Origin: Prolixibacteraceae bacterium
GTDB taxonomy: Bacteria; Bacteroidota; Bacteroidia; Bacteroidales; Prolixibacteraceae
Length of the DNA: 64,000 nucleotides
Reading direction: 5' to 3'
Assembly: GCA_003506435.1 (NCBI GenBank)
Contig: DOAQ01000028.1
Coordinates: 46,079 to 110,078 of the forward strand
Made by a program: the position numbers and the translations under genes
In this document: one piece after another, positions 42,096-50,717 of the stretch
Position numbering within the stretch: position 1 is the first letter of the stretch
Layout: each line of letters begins with the position of its first letter
Notes under the pieces: model-generated
Seen by the model: the letters and a program-made list of their open reading frames with translations, nothing else
What the model was told of the DNA's origin: nothing
The model's database searches: none

Positions 42096-43301
42096 TCAAC
42101 ATCCGATCTGTTTCAAATAATCTTGCTGAATTCCGTGGACAAAATTCAATTTTTCACCCTGATATTTTTCGAAATAAGTTCCGCCTATCGTAAAACAAGC
42201 AGAACCTCCCGAAGCAATTCCCCAGGAAACGGCTTCTGCCAGATCAAATTCTCCTTTTGCCTTGTTTTTTAATTGCCAGGCGAGCGAACAAATAATTCCC
42301 CCGGCAAAATTGTCGCCGCACCCTGTAGTGTCTCGTTGGTCGGCAGGAATGGAAACGAGATCAGATGTAATTTTTCTGGAAATCGGCATCCGGATCGGAG
42401 TATTTGTTTTTAGAAACAGATTGCCATTCGAGAATGCAACAACATCGGACGCGCCATTCGTTATAATAAAGGAAGAAACGTCTGAAGAAATATAAAAATC
42501 GATAGCAGCGTTGATTGATTTTTGACCACTGATTTTAAGGGATTCTTCTGCGCTCATGATCAGTACGTCGATCAGGCCATAACTTTGCTCACTTTTTCCG
42601 AGGGGCCAGGGGACTCCTGGATTTTCCTTTTCATTCCGGAAATCGTAAACTGTATTGACCACGGTGAGACAATTTTTCTTCTTTGCCTGTTGCAGCAAAA
42701 TGGTAAGATCATCGTGAATCTGAGGCATCAGGGCTGTTCCTCCAAAACAAACAATATCAGAATTGAAAAATTCTTCGCCCAGCATGGTCTTATCGAAAAA
42801 CCAGGCAGCGCCGATATTATTTATAAAAGTCCTCTCCCCGTTCCCGTTATTATATGCCGGGTCGGAAAGGACATTAGTAAAAGGAGTAGTATATTTTTTA
42901 TTTTTAGAGTAATTGCGAATATTCAGCGGCAAGCGTTTTAATGCCTCGAAAATACGCTCTGAAGTTTCGTCTTCCCCTGCAATACCAAAAAATTTCACTT
43001 CATATTCTTCTTTATTCAAAAGCTGGGAAGCATGGATCAATGAAACAAGGCTCGGCCCGCCCAGATTAAATATATCGGGAGATTGAGGCCCTACAATTTC
43101 GGCCAGTATTTCAGGGAAGGGTTTGTTTGAAAATTTTTCAAGTTCTTCGGTAAAAATAAGTTTCCCGGGGCTCATGCCCCCGTCGCCTTCCTTTTTCGAA
43201 AGGTATTTTTTGCACGAAGAACTGGTGAAATCAATATTTGTATAAAGAAAGTCGGCAAGTGCACAGCCGACGCCCGAAATAATAATCTTTTTTGAGTTCA
43301 T
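42096..43301 (-). CDS. PfkB-family carbohydrate kinase
   Basis: Cytoplasmic ribokinase-fold kinase of 401 residues. The anion-hole and catalytic-base motif is DTTGCGDNFAGGI near residue 335 (GCGD in place of the common GAGD). The N terminus has the expected glycine-rich substrate region GDGGMSPGK. The protein is longer than typical ribokinases, with added loops. Gene order places it between an APC permease and an MtlD-like dehydrogenase, so it probably phosphorylates the imported or isomerised sugar. The substrate is unknown. Involvement in KDG phosphorylation for the uronate pathway is possible but not supported by operon context. Confidence 0.88.
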   Translation of the reverse strand: MNSKKIIISGVGCALADFLYTNIDFTSSSCKKYLSKKEGDGGMSPGKLIFTEELEKFSNKPFPEILAEIVGPQSPDIFNLGGPSLVSLIHASQLLNKEEYEVKFFGIAGEDETSERIFEALKRLPLNIRNYSKNKKYTTPFTNVLSDPAYNNGNGERTFINNIGAAWFFDKTMLGEEFFNSDIVCFGGTALMPQIHDDLTILLQQAKKKNCLTVVNTVYDFRNEKENPGVPWPLGKSEQSYGLIDVLIMSAEESLKISGQKSINAAIDFYISSDVSSFIITNGASDVVAFSNGNLFLKTNTPIRMPISRKITSDLVSIPADQRDTTGCGDNFAGGIICSLAWQLKNKAKGEFDLAEAVSWGIASGGSACFTIGGTYFEKYQGEKLNFVHGIQQDYLKQIGC

Positions 43302-43364
43302 ATTGAAAAAATCTAAAAATTCAAAATTGCCACTGTTGTTTCAGGACGATGTTTTTTATCACGG

Positions 43365-44726
43365 TTACTCTTCCCGTGCTTCAAAAGTAAAAATAGTTTT
43401 GCGAAATCCTTTGGTTTTTATAAAACCTACTATCATCCCGATTAATATCCAGATACTCCCGGCAATTTTTGCCTGATTGCCCAGGTTTATCCAAATGAAA
43501 AAACAAAACAGGAACCCGATAACAGGAGGGGCAATATTGATAAACTTCCTGCTTTTTTCTTTTATAAAGAAATGGGAAAAAACAGATAGGTTGACTCCCA
43601 TAAAAGCTATAAATGCGCCAAAATTGAGCATTTCGGCAGTAAGCTGGAAGTTGAGTACAAACACGCCAACTAACGTAATGGCTCCAACGAACAAGACATT
43701 ATTACGCGGGATGAAACTTTTTGAATCAACAGCCCCAAAAAATTTCCTGGGCAAGGCATTTTCCCTGCCCATGCCATACAACAGCCGTGCAGCGCCAAGC
43801 ATCGCCCCAATGCCTGCCCCCATGGCAGATACTAACAAACTTACGTTGAGCAGATGGAAAAGGAAATTGCCCCCGGCTTTTTGTGCAACAAATACAAAGG
43901 CTGTATCAATATCGGGGAAATTGCCCCATTGCCCCCAAACAAGCTGTGCCACATAAACTTCAACCGATGCTATTATACCTGTGAACAAACAGGTCAAAAC
44001 TGTAGCCAGCATAATATTCCTGCGCGGGTTTTTTACCTCCTCTGATAGGGTTGAAATACCATCGAACCCAATATAGGTCAATGCGGCTATTGATGTCCCC
44101 GATAAAACCAATGGAAGTGAAAAAGTTGCCGGATCATAAAATGGCCGGGTAAATTGGCCGGGATCAAGTCCTGTCAATTTTAACAGGTACCGGACACTAT
44201 AAATTATGAATATCAAAACCACAATACTCAGGATAATTATCAATATTTGATTATTCCTGGCATTTGTCTTTACCCCTCTTAAATTTAACAAGGTAAATAG
44301 TAACGCAAAAAATACTGCAAATACTGCATACGGAATTCCGGGCAAAATATTCATCATTGTTTTGCTGCAAAATATGGAGCACAAAATCGGATTAAGCATA
44401 TAATCCATCACCATGCCCCAACCGGTCAGGAATCCCAACGATGGATGGATTGAACGGCCCACATAAGAAAAAGCAGAGCCTGCCAAAGGATAAACACTTG
44501 CCATACGCCCATAACTGATAGCTGTAAAAAGCATCGCAATCATGGCAATCAATATGCTGGTGACAACATGCCCTTTCGCCTGGTTGCTTATAATCCCGAA
44601 AATTGGCAGGGGTGCAGTAATTGTAATGACTACTATCCCATAGAATATCAGGTCCCACAAACCTAAAGCCCTTTTTAAATGAGGGGGTTCGTTTTGATGT
44701 TTTTCTTTAGGTTCGTTTATATTCAT
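43365..44726 (-). CDS. APC-superfamily permease
   Basis: Inner-membrane transporter of 453 residues with about 12 hydrophobic segments and the amino acid-polyamine-organocation layout: LGLWDLIFYGIVVITITAPLP at the first helix and the conserved helix-6 region IGFDGISTLSEEVKNPRRN. Members carry amino acids, amines and some other organic cations. Finding one inside a sugar isomerase/kinase/dehydrogenase operon headed by an aminotransferase suggests an amine-bearing substrate such as an amino sugar or amino-polyol. That is inference from context. Confidence 0.9.
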   Translation of the reverse strand: MNINEPKEKHQNEPPHLKRALGLWDLIFYGIVVITITAPLPIFGIISNQAKGHVVTSILIAMIAMLFTAISYGRMASVYPLAGSAFSYVGRSIHPSLGFLTGWGMVMDYMLNPILCSIFCSKTMMNILPGIPYAVFAVFFALLFTLLNLRGVKTNARNNQILIIILSIVVLIFIIYSVRYLLKLTGLDPGQFTRPFYDPATFSLPLVLSGTSIAALTYIGFDGISTLSEEVKNPRRNIMLATVLTCLFTGIIASVEVYVAQLVWGQWGNFPDIDTAFVFVAQKAGGNFLFHLLNVSLLVSAMGAGIGAMLGAARLLYGMGRENALPRKFFGAVDSKSFIPRNNVLFVGAITLVGVFVLNFQLTAEMLNFGAFIAFMGVNLSVFSHFFIKEKSRKFINIAPPVIGFLFCFFIWINLGNQAKIAGSIWILIGMIVGFIKTKGFRKTIFTFEAREE

Positions 44727-44760
44727 TGGTTCTTTAAAAAAGATTAATCCGGTTTTGTTT

Positions 44761-45570
44761 CTATTTCAAAAACTCCATCGTTTTTTTCAGCGATTCTTCT
44801 GAGTCGCCGACCGGCCAGTATTCCAGTCCAAAGTAGCCATTATATCCCGTTTGATCGATAACATCAAGAATAAAACGGTAGTTGATTTCTCCTGAATAGA
44901 GTTCATTCCTCCCCGGGAGATTAGCCGAATGAAAATGACCAATATTTTCGATATTATTTTTGATGGAATTTACCAGATTCCCTTCCATGATTTGCATGTG
45001 GTAAATGTCGAACAATAATTTCAGGTTCGGGCTCCCGATTTGTTTTACAATATCGAACCCTTTTTTCGACGATGTGAGGTAATACCCGGGATGGTCGATG
45101 GTTGAGTTCAATGCTTCCAAAAGCAGGGTAATTCCTTCTTTTTCGGCAATTGCCACCGCCGATGAAAGCATTTCCAAAACCGAATCGTGTTGCGCTTCCA
45201 ACGAAACGCCTTCTAAGATATTCCCTGTACAGGTAATCATTTTATTGCATTTCAGCTTTTTAGCCACAGCGATCGTATCCTCTAAACGGGCTAAATATTT
45301 CACTTTGTCTTTACTATTTGTCAGCGAGCCACCAATTGCGCCATCTGATGAATTGACAACAATATCATTGACAACAATATCCAGATCGGAAATTATTGTT
45401 GCAATCTCATCGATATTTTTCGGCGTAGGGATCAGGTTTACTCCATCGAATTCGTAATCCCAAAACCAGAACTCAATAGCTTTGTAGTCCAATGCTGCAA
45501 TCTTCCTGATTTTATCAGAAGAATTAAATCCCGGGAATAAGGGGTCAATACATAAATCTATTTTGGGCAT
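44761..45570 (-). CDS. TIM-barrel sugar isomerase (hydroxypyruvate isomerase-like)
   Basis: Xylose-isomerase-like TIM barrel enzyme of 269 residues without a signal peptide. Metal-ligand strands are recognisable as LLLEALNSTIDHPGYYL, LKLLFDIYHMQIMEGNL, IGHFHSANLPGRNEL and YFGLEYWP; these follow the hydroxypyruvate isomerase/Hyi subgroup. It would interconvert an aldose/ketose or related oxo-sugar in the pathway encoded by the operon. It lies 34 bases upstream of the permease gene on this strand and 74 after the aminotransferase gene. Confidence 0.85.
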   Translation of the reverse strand: MPKIDLCIDPLFPGFNSSDKIRKIAALDYKAIEFWFWDYEFDGVNLIPTPKNIDEIATIISDLDIVVNDIVVNSSDGAIGGSLTNSKDKVKYLARLEDTIAVAKKLKCNKMITCTGNILEGVSLEAQHDSVLEMLSSAVAIAEKEGITLLLEALNSTIDHPGYYLTSSKKGFDIVKQIGSPNLKLLFDIYHMQIMEGNLVNSIKNNIENIGHFHSANLPGRNELYSGEINYRFILDVIDQTGYNGYFGLEYWPVGDSEESLKKTMEFLK

Positions 45571-45644
45571 GATATTATTCTTTTAAAAATTAAAATGAAT
45601 GATTTGATCCTATCCTTTTCAAACAACATACAGATTGCCTGAAA

Positions 45645-46961
45645 TTAAAGATATGCTTTTGCAACTTTCAGAATTCCTTCAGAAATCATATCGCAGTCAT
45701 CCCCTGTCATTTGAGCCGGAATATCAATGTGTAGCGACCGTCCCAAATAGTTTAAAGTGTTTGGGTTCATGTCGCTGCTGTATTGTACATTGCCGCCTTT
45801 GTTCAGGTAATGCGGGCAGGTATACGGACAACCTTCCTGCGTTGCAGTCCATTTGTTGATGATCATGTCCCAGTGGCTGTAAACATGCCAATCGGGGACG
45901 CTTTTATTGTGCATCGACGAAGCCGCAATGCCTTCTGCCTTCAGGGCTTCGGCAAATTTGCCGGTAATTTCCGGATTAGGAAGGAAAAGAATCAAAACAA
46001 TTCCGGTATCGCCATCCGGGTCGTTCAGTCTTCTGAATTCAATCCCATTAATACCACTGATTGCATTTTTTATCCTTGATTTGTTCTGCCTCATTTGTGC
46101 CAATAAACCGTCTAATCTTTCGAGTTGTACCCTTAAAATAGCACCGGAAATTTCATTCATCCTGTAATTTACTCCGGGGAAAAGTTCGCCGTTATAACGA
46201 GCTTTTGCAAACCTTTTTTCAGGGCCTCCCGGACGCCAGCAAGCAGCAGCATCGTGATACGACATGGCTCTTTCGTAAAGCATCATATCATTAGTAACTA
46301 CCGCCCCGCCTTCACCTGCAGTTATAATTTTATGATATTGAAAGCTGAATGCGCCCATATCTCCCAAACCGCCCAGTCGTTTTCCTTTATAACTTCCGCC
46401 GGTAGATTGGGCAACATCTTCAATTACTTTTAAGTTATACTTGCTTGCAATAGCCATGATTCTTTCCATGTTGCAGGGAACGCCTCTCATGTGTACCGCA
46501 ATGATGGCTTTCGTGCGCGGCGTAATCTTTTTTTCCACATCATCGGGATCTAAGGTCAGGCTATCGTCAACTTCCACAATTACAGGCACCGCTTTAGCTG
46601 CAACGATAGCTGCACAGGATGCAAAAAATGTATAGCCCGGAACAATTACCTCATCGCCGGGGCCAACACCCAAAGCAACCAATGAGCAAATCAATGCAGA
46701 AGTGCAGGAGTTTGTGGCCAGCGTATGTTGAACGCCAATTTTTGAAGAAAATTCTTCTTCAAAAAGTTTCACCTTCGATTCAACATCCGAAGGGCCATAA
46801 TACCTGAATAAATATTTATCGTCCAAAACCTGCATTACAGCTTTCTTCTCTGCTTCACCAATTTCCAACCCACCCGGATACATTGGGATATTCGGAGTTG
46901 TTTTTGCTTTGCTCCCTCCGTCAATTGCTAATTTGTTTACCATTTTTTCCATCGTTTCCAA
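45645..46961 (-). CDS. DegT/DnrJ/EryC1/StrS-family PLP aminotransferase
   Basis: Sugar aminotransferase-fold enzyme of 438 residues. The PLP-binding Lys211 lies in QYHKIITAGEGGAVVTND, Asp182 in IEDVAQSTGG and the early substrate loop in NSCTSALICSL. Family members make or break amino groups on nucleotide sugars or cyclitols (for example scyllo-inosose aminotransferases). Here it heads a catabolic-looking operon with an APC permease, an isomerase, a kinase and a polyol dehydrogenase, so a role in removing an amino group is plausible. A second in-frame ATG at residue 7 may be the real start. It is divergent from an AraC regulator. Confidence 0.9.
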   Translation of the reverse strand: METMEKMVNKLAIDGGSKAKTTPNIPMYPGGLEIGEAEKKAVMQVLDDKYLFRYYGPSDVESKVKLFEEEFSSKIGVQHTLATNSCTSALICSLVALGVGPGDEVIVPGYTFFASCAAIVAAKAVPVIVEVDDSLTLDPDDVEKKITPRTKAIIAVHMRGVPCNMERIMAIASKYNLKVIEDVAQSTGGSYKGKRLGGLGDMGAFSFQYHKIITAGEGGAVVTNDMMLYERAMSYHDAAACWRPGGPEKRFAKARYNGELFPGVNYRMNEISGAILRVQLERLDGLLAQMRQNKSRIKNAISGINGIEFRRLNDPDGDTGIVLILFLPNPEITGKFAEALKAEGIAASSMHNKSVPDWHVYSHWDMIINKWTATQEGCPYTCPHYLNKGGNVQYSSDMNPNTLNYLGRSLHIDIPAQMTGDDCDMISEGILKVAKAYL

Positions 46962-47051
46962 TATTTTATTCGTTGAATAACTTCTTGATTTGTAAATTCT
47001 TACTTATATAGTACTGTTTCGATAATAATCAGGTGATCATGTTTGCAAAGT

Positions 47052-47059
47052 TATATTTG
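47052..47059 (+). promoter_or_regulatory. Probable -7 box for the AraC gene
   Basis: TATATTTG fits TAnnTTTG about 98 bases before the AraC ATG at 47157, in the 195-base gap between the divergent aminotransferase and AraC genes. Confidence 0.4.
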
Positions 47060-47156
47060 CAGAATAGTTCTAAAGATTTTTGTTAATATTGTATAAGTTC
47101 GGGGTAATTGAGTTTATTATATATCAGCTTTCTTTGGGAGCTAATCTTTTAATTTT

Positions 47157-48023
47157 ATGGAAATAAGTGAAGAAAAACTAACATCGAAGGAAAATATTAC
47201 TTTTATCACAAGGCATTACAAACAGGACAATTTTACATCGCCAAGGCATTTTCATTTGGAATATGAAATTGCCTACATCGAAGAAAGTAACGGTAAACTT
47301 TACGTCGGAAATAATATAGTTGATTTCGAACCGGGGAACCTTTTTATATTCGCCCCGAGATTAGTGCATTGTTTTAAGAATAATAAGAATCCAAATTTCA
47401 ATAGCAAAACGGCAAAAGCTACGGTTATTCTTTTTAAAAAAGAATTCCTTGGTAATTCGTTCCTTGAACGAAAAGAAGCTGTTTTGTTGAATAAACTACT
47501 TGCAAATTCAGAAGCGGGCATTCAAATTTTTAAGCCATCGGGGGAGGTGATTTCATTGATAAAGAAACTATCGTTTAATAATGGGTTAAAAAGTGTACTG
47601 GATTTGCTCTTCATTTTAGACTATTTGTCAAAGTGTACCGATTATAAGATGTTGTCGGCTAAATGGGTTAAAAAATATTACTATAAACTTAACGATGGGT
47701 TGATCAATAAAATTTCCGATTATGTGGAAGCCAATTTTTCCAAAGAAAAAATTTTTCAGGATGCTGTAAAAATGTCGGGGATGAGTACGGCCGCCTTTTC
47801 GAGATATTTCAGGCATAAAACGGAGAAAACATTTACACAATATGTGAATGAACTAAGGATTACACAAGCCCAAAAATTACTGATCAATACCGATTTAAGG
47901 ATAAACGATATTTGCTCCCAATGCGGTTTTAATAATCCTACCTACTTTAATCGTTCTTTTAGAAACCTCAACAATCTTACTCCAAGGCATTTCCGGAATC
48001 TTTATTCGATGGCAAATAAATAA
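47157..48023 (+). CDS. AraC-family transcriptional regulator
   Basis: Regulator of 288 residues built like the one at 14528: a cupin-type sensor (RHFHLEYEIAYIEESNGKLYVG, with GNLFIFAPRLVHCF) and a C-terminal AraC domain (about 188-284, MSTAAFSRYFRHKTEKTF, QCGFNNPTYFNRSFRNLN, TPRHFR). It stands between the minus-strand aminotransferase operon and the plus-strand isomerase/oxidoreductase pair, so it probably controls both arms as one regulon. The effector is presumably the sugar handled by these enzymes. Confidence 0.92.
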   Translation: MEISEEKLTSKENITFITRHYKQDNFTSPRHFHLEYEIAYIEESNGKLYVGNNIVDFEPGNLFIFAPRLVHCFKNNKNPNFNSKTAKATVILFKKEFLGNSFLERKEAVLLNKLLANSEAGIQIFKPSGEVISLIKKLSFNNGLKSVLDLLFILDYLSKCTDYKMLSAKWVKKYYYKLNDGLINKISDYVEANFSKEKIFQDAVKMSGMSTAAFSRYFRHKTEKTFTQYVNELRITQAQKLLINTDLRINDICSQCGFNNPTYFNRSFRNLNNLTPRHFRNLYSMANK

Positions 48024-48172
48024 ACGATAGACGTCAATTGGTATATCCCGGATTGAATAATATTACCAAAAAAATACACCCTGTTAACATTGTTTGAATA
48101 CTATTTGCGCCTGGTTTACCTTCGCTAACTGAGAAATGCAACAAAATCAATTCATCTTAATAACGTAAAATT

Positions 48173-49204
48173 ATGGCAGGAATATTCAAATTTACATTTG
48201 GCCCCTGGAATATCCATGAAGGAGCTGACCCCTTTGGACCTACAGTACGGAAATCAAAAAGTTTCCGTGAAAAGTTGGACTTGTACAAAAAATTAGGTTT
48301 TGACGGAGTTCAATTCCATGATGATGATGCGGTTCCTGATATGAACGATCTTACACCGCAACAGATTATCAGCAAAGCAACTGAAATTAAAAAAGCTTTG
48401 GACGACCATGGGCTGGCGGCTGAATTTGTTGCACCCAGAATGTGGGAAGATGAACGGACCATCGATGGCGGATATACTTCGAACGACCCCAATTGCAGAA
48501 ATTATGCCATTGAACGAAGCAAACGGACAATCGATATTGCCAATGCGCTCGGTACCGATTTAATTGTATTATGGTTGGCCAGGGAAGGGACTTACATACG
48601 CGAGTCGAAAGACAGCAAAGTAGCCACTGAAAGAATTGTGCAAGCTATCGATCAGATGTTGGCATACGACCCAAAAGTGAGGATTTGTATCGAACCCAAG
48701 CCGAACGAACCGATGGATCATACTTATATCCCGACAACAGGGCATGCAATTGCTTTGGGTTTGCTATGCTCCGACTCCAAACGGGTTGGTGTAAATATCG
48801 AAAGCGCTCACGCCATTCTTGCCGGTCTCGACCCTTCCGATGAAATGGGCTATGCTTTGGCTTTTAATAAACTTTGGACGGTCCATCTTAACGACCAGAA
48901 CGGGCTGAAATTTGACCAGGATAAATCATTTGGTTCGGTCGATATCCGCAGGGCTTTTAACCAGGTACGAATCCTCGACAAACACAATTACGGGCAAAAT
49001 GGCGAATGGGTTGGCCTCGATGTTAAAGCAATGCGCACACAAAAACTTGAAGTTTCGACGAAACACTTGTCAAATAGCCGCACCGTATTCCTGCGCCTTC
49101 TGGAGATATCGAGGAGCATTGATGAAAACGCCATGGCAAAAATGATTGACGAAAGAGATTACGAAGAACTGGATTTGTACATTATCAAACATCTCATAGG
49201 ATAA
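48173..49204 (+). CDS. Xylose isomerase-like TIM-barrel protein
   Basis: Cytoplasmic xylose-isomerase superfamily enzyme of 343 residues. The N-terminal KFTFGPWNIHEGADPFGP, FDGVQFHDDDAVPD, the Glu-bearing ICIEPKPNEPMDHTYIP strand, VGVNIESAHA and VHLNDQNGLKFDQDKSFGSVD are typical of the short XylA-like branch, with the metal-ligand Glu, His and Asp positions retained. It is shorter than classical XylA (about 440 residues). Seven bases separate it from the Gfo/Idh/MocA gene, so they are co-transcribed. It probably isomerises the same unusual sugar as the divergent operon; D-xylose itself is possible but no xylulokinase is present. Confidence 0.85.
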   Translation: MAGIFKFTFGPWNIHEGADPFGPTVRKSKSFREKLDLYKKLGFDGVQFHDDDAVPDMNDLTPQQIISKATEIKKALDDHGLAAEFVAPRMWEDERTIDGGYTSNDPNCRNYAIERSKRTIDIANALGTDLIVLWLAREGTYIRESKDSKVATERIVQAIDQMLAYDPKVRICIEPKPNEPMDHTYIPTTGHAIALGLLCSDSKRVGVNIESAHAILAGLDPSDEMGYALAFNKLWTVHLNDQNGLKFDQDKSFGSVDIRRAFNQVRILDKHNYGQNGEWVGLDVKAMRTQKLEVSTKHLSNSRTVFLRLLEISRSIDENAMAKMIDERDYEELDLYIIKHLIG

Positions 49205-49211
49205 TAAACAC

Positions 49212-50369
49212 ATGAGGAAATATAAAGTCGGCATCATCGGGACTGGCTATATCGGCATGGTTCATCTCGAAATGCTGAAGCGGCTTAACGATGTTGAAAT
49301 TATTGCCATCGCTGAGGCTGATAAGAATCATGCTGATGAAGTTGGACGGAAATTCCAGATTAAAAAAGTGTATTATAATCCTGAAGATTTGATCAGGGAT
49401 ACCGAAGTCGAGGTAATTCATAACTGCACTCCAAACCAGTTTCATTTTAGCTTGAACAAACTTGCTATTCTTGAAGGCAAGGATATTCTCTCTGAAAAAC
49501 CTTTATCGCTGAATTCAGCAGAATCAGCGATTTTAATGGATCTGGCAGAAAAGAACAACACGATAACTGCGGTCAACTTTTGCTACAGGTATTATCCGGT
49601 TGTACAGGAAGCGGCAGCTCGGATAGGAAGCGGCAATTTGGGCGAAATACGCGCCTTGATGGGGCATTTTTTGCAGGACTGGCTGTTTTACGATACCGAT
49701 TATTCATGGCGTTTAGACCCAAAATATTCAGGTAAGGCGAATGTTATTGCCGACCTCGGAAGCCACTGGTGCGATTTGGTGCATTTTGTCACCGGACGAA
49801 AAATTGTCGAAGTGATGGCTGAACTCCATACCTGCATCCCCCAGCGTAAAAAACCGGTAAAAGCCGGGCAAACTTTCGGGGCAGCCGGGAACGATTCAGA
49901 ATTCGAAATAGTAGAAGTTCCCCTTGACGAATATGCTTCCCTGTTTATCAAGCTTGACAATGGTGCCAGGGGCAATTTTACTACCTGTCAGGTAGCCGCC
50001 GGGCATAAGGTTGATCTGGAATTGAAAATTTTCGGTTCGCAACAATCGATTGAATGGAGCCATAAAAAGCCGAATGCAATTTGGCTTGGCAACAGGGATA
50101 AAGGGAACGAAACCTTTTATGAATCGGCACAATTGCAAACGGAAGAAACACGGAAATATGCAGCTCTGCCAACCGGGCACCCAATGGGGTATCACGATGC
50201 AGTATTCAACTTATTCCGCGATTTCTATCAGGCAGTCGGCACAAAAAGGGACAAAAAAGCACCCGACGTCAAATTGCCTGGTTTTAAGGATGCCCATCAA
50301 ATAATGTGTATTGTCGATGCTGCAATTGAGTCGAACCAATCGGGCAGGTGGGAAAAAGTAAAATACTGA
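49212..50369 (+). CDS. Gfo/Idh/MocA-family oxidoreductase
   Basis: NAD(P)-dependent dehydrogenase of 385 residues. The Rossmann motif GIIGTGYIGMVHLE lies at residues 8-21, the EKPLSLNSAES signature with its catalytic Lys near residue 95, and a C-terminal alpha/beta domain with the conserved DLGSHWCDLVHFVTG segment near 180. The family includes inositol dehydrogenases, glucose-fructose oxidoreductases and sugar-3-oxidases. Paired with a xylose-isomerase-like enzyme and divergent from an aminotransferase operon, it may oxidise a ring hydroxyl to a ketone, the step that would accept or release an amino group. No signal peptide. Confidence 0.9.
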   Translation: MRKYKVGIIGTGYIGMVHLEMLKRLNDVEIIAIAEADKNHADEVGRKFQIKKVYYNPEDLIRDTEVEVIHNCTPNQFHFSLNKLAILEGKDILSEKPLSLNSAESAILMDLAEKNNTITAVNFCYRYYPVVQEAAARIGSGNLGEIRALMGHFLQDWLFYDTDYSWRLDPKYSGKANVIADLGSHWCDLVHFVTGRKIVEVMAELHTCIPQRKKPVKAGQTFGAAGNDSEFEIVEVPLDEYASLFIKLDNGARGNFTTCQVAAGHKVDLELKIFGSQQSIEWSHKKPNAIWLGNRDKGNETFYESAQLQTEETRKYAALPTGHPMGYHDAVFNLFRDFYQAVGTKRDKKAPDVKLPGFKDAHQIMCIVDAAIESNQSGRWEKVKY

Positions 50370-50449
50370 CCTTTTATCTATTCTTTCAAAATAGAGTAAT
50401 TGATTTTATTCAAAAAGATGTTCGTAATTTTAGAAAAATTCAATAAAAG

Positions 50450-50584
50450 AAGAGGGTGTCCAAAAAGTTCTGAAATCCGCAATTCGCGTCACCCTGAATT
50501 TATTTCAGGGTCTGATTATTAGAAAGATGAGGCCCCGAAACAAGTTCGGGATGACTCTATTCCAGACTTTTGGGGCACCCTCTT
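50450..50584. repeat. 135-bp dispersed element with terminal inverted repeats
   Basis: The ends aagagggtgtccaaaaagt and acttttggggcaccctctt are near-perfect inverted repeats. Inside lie two further hairpins (accctgaa/ttcagggt and cccgaa/ttcggg). The right part recurs at 1-90. No target-site duplication or reading frame was seen; it looks like a small non-autonomous (MITE- or REP-like) element common in Bacteroidota genomes. Confidence 0.8.
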
Positions 50585-50655
50585 CTTACTAATGATATTT
50601 AATGGTTGATTTGATTTTAGGGAAATAAATTTCAGGATAGTCCCTTCCCTGTGGT

Positions 50656-50685
50656 CCGGTCAATCTTAGGTTTTATTTGACCCGG
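50656..50685. promoter_or_regulatory. Operator-like inverted repeat upstream of the alpha-galactosidase
   Basis: CCGGTCAA and TTGACCCGG surround a 13-base A/T-rich centre, 33 bases before the alpha-galactosidase start codon. The position and dyad symmetry fit a regulator site, but it could equally be a leader hairpin. Confidence 0.4.
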
Positions 50686-50717
50686 GAGCTATACAATCAA
50701 TTAATAAAATCCACATC

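Larger units (their letters stand above)
50370..50717. other. Intergenic region with dispersed repeat and operator-like palindrome
   Basis: About 350 bases without a gene between the oxidoreductase and the alpha-galactosidase. It holds the 135-bp repeat (50450-50584) and the inverted repeat at 50656-50685; the rest presumably carries the alpha-galactosidase promoter. Confidence 0.6.

Noticed and set aside
42096..43301. KDG kinase completing the uronate pathway
   Set aside because: The PfkB fold is too general to assign KDG, and the gene sits in a different operon with an APC permease and an MtlD-like enzyme.
48173..49204. Classical xylose isomerase XylA
   Set aside because: The protein is about 100 residues shorter than XylA and no xylulokinase or xylose transporter is nearby, so only a family-level name is given.
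50450..50584. Insertion sequence
   Set aside because: Terminal inverted repeats are present, but the element is only 135 bases, has no transposase frame and no visible target duplication, so it is listed as a repeat.
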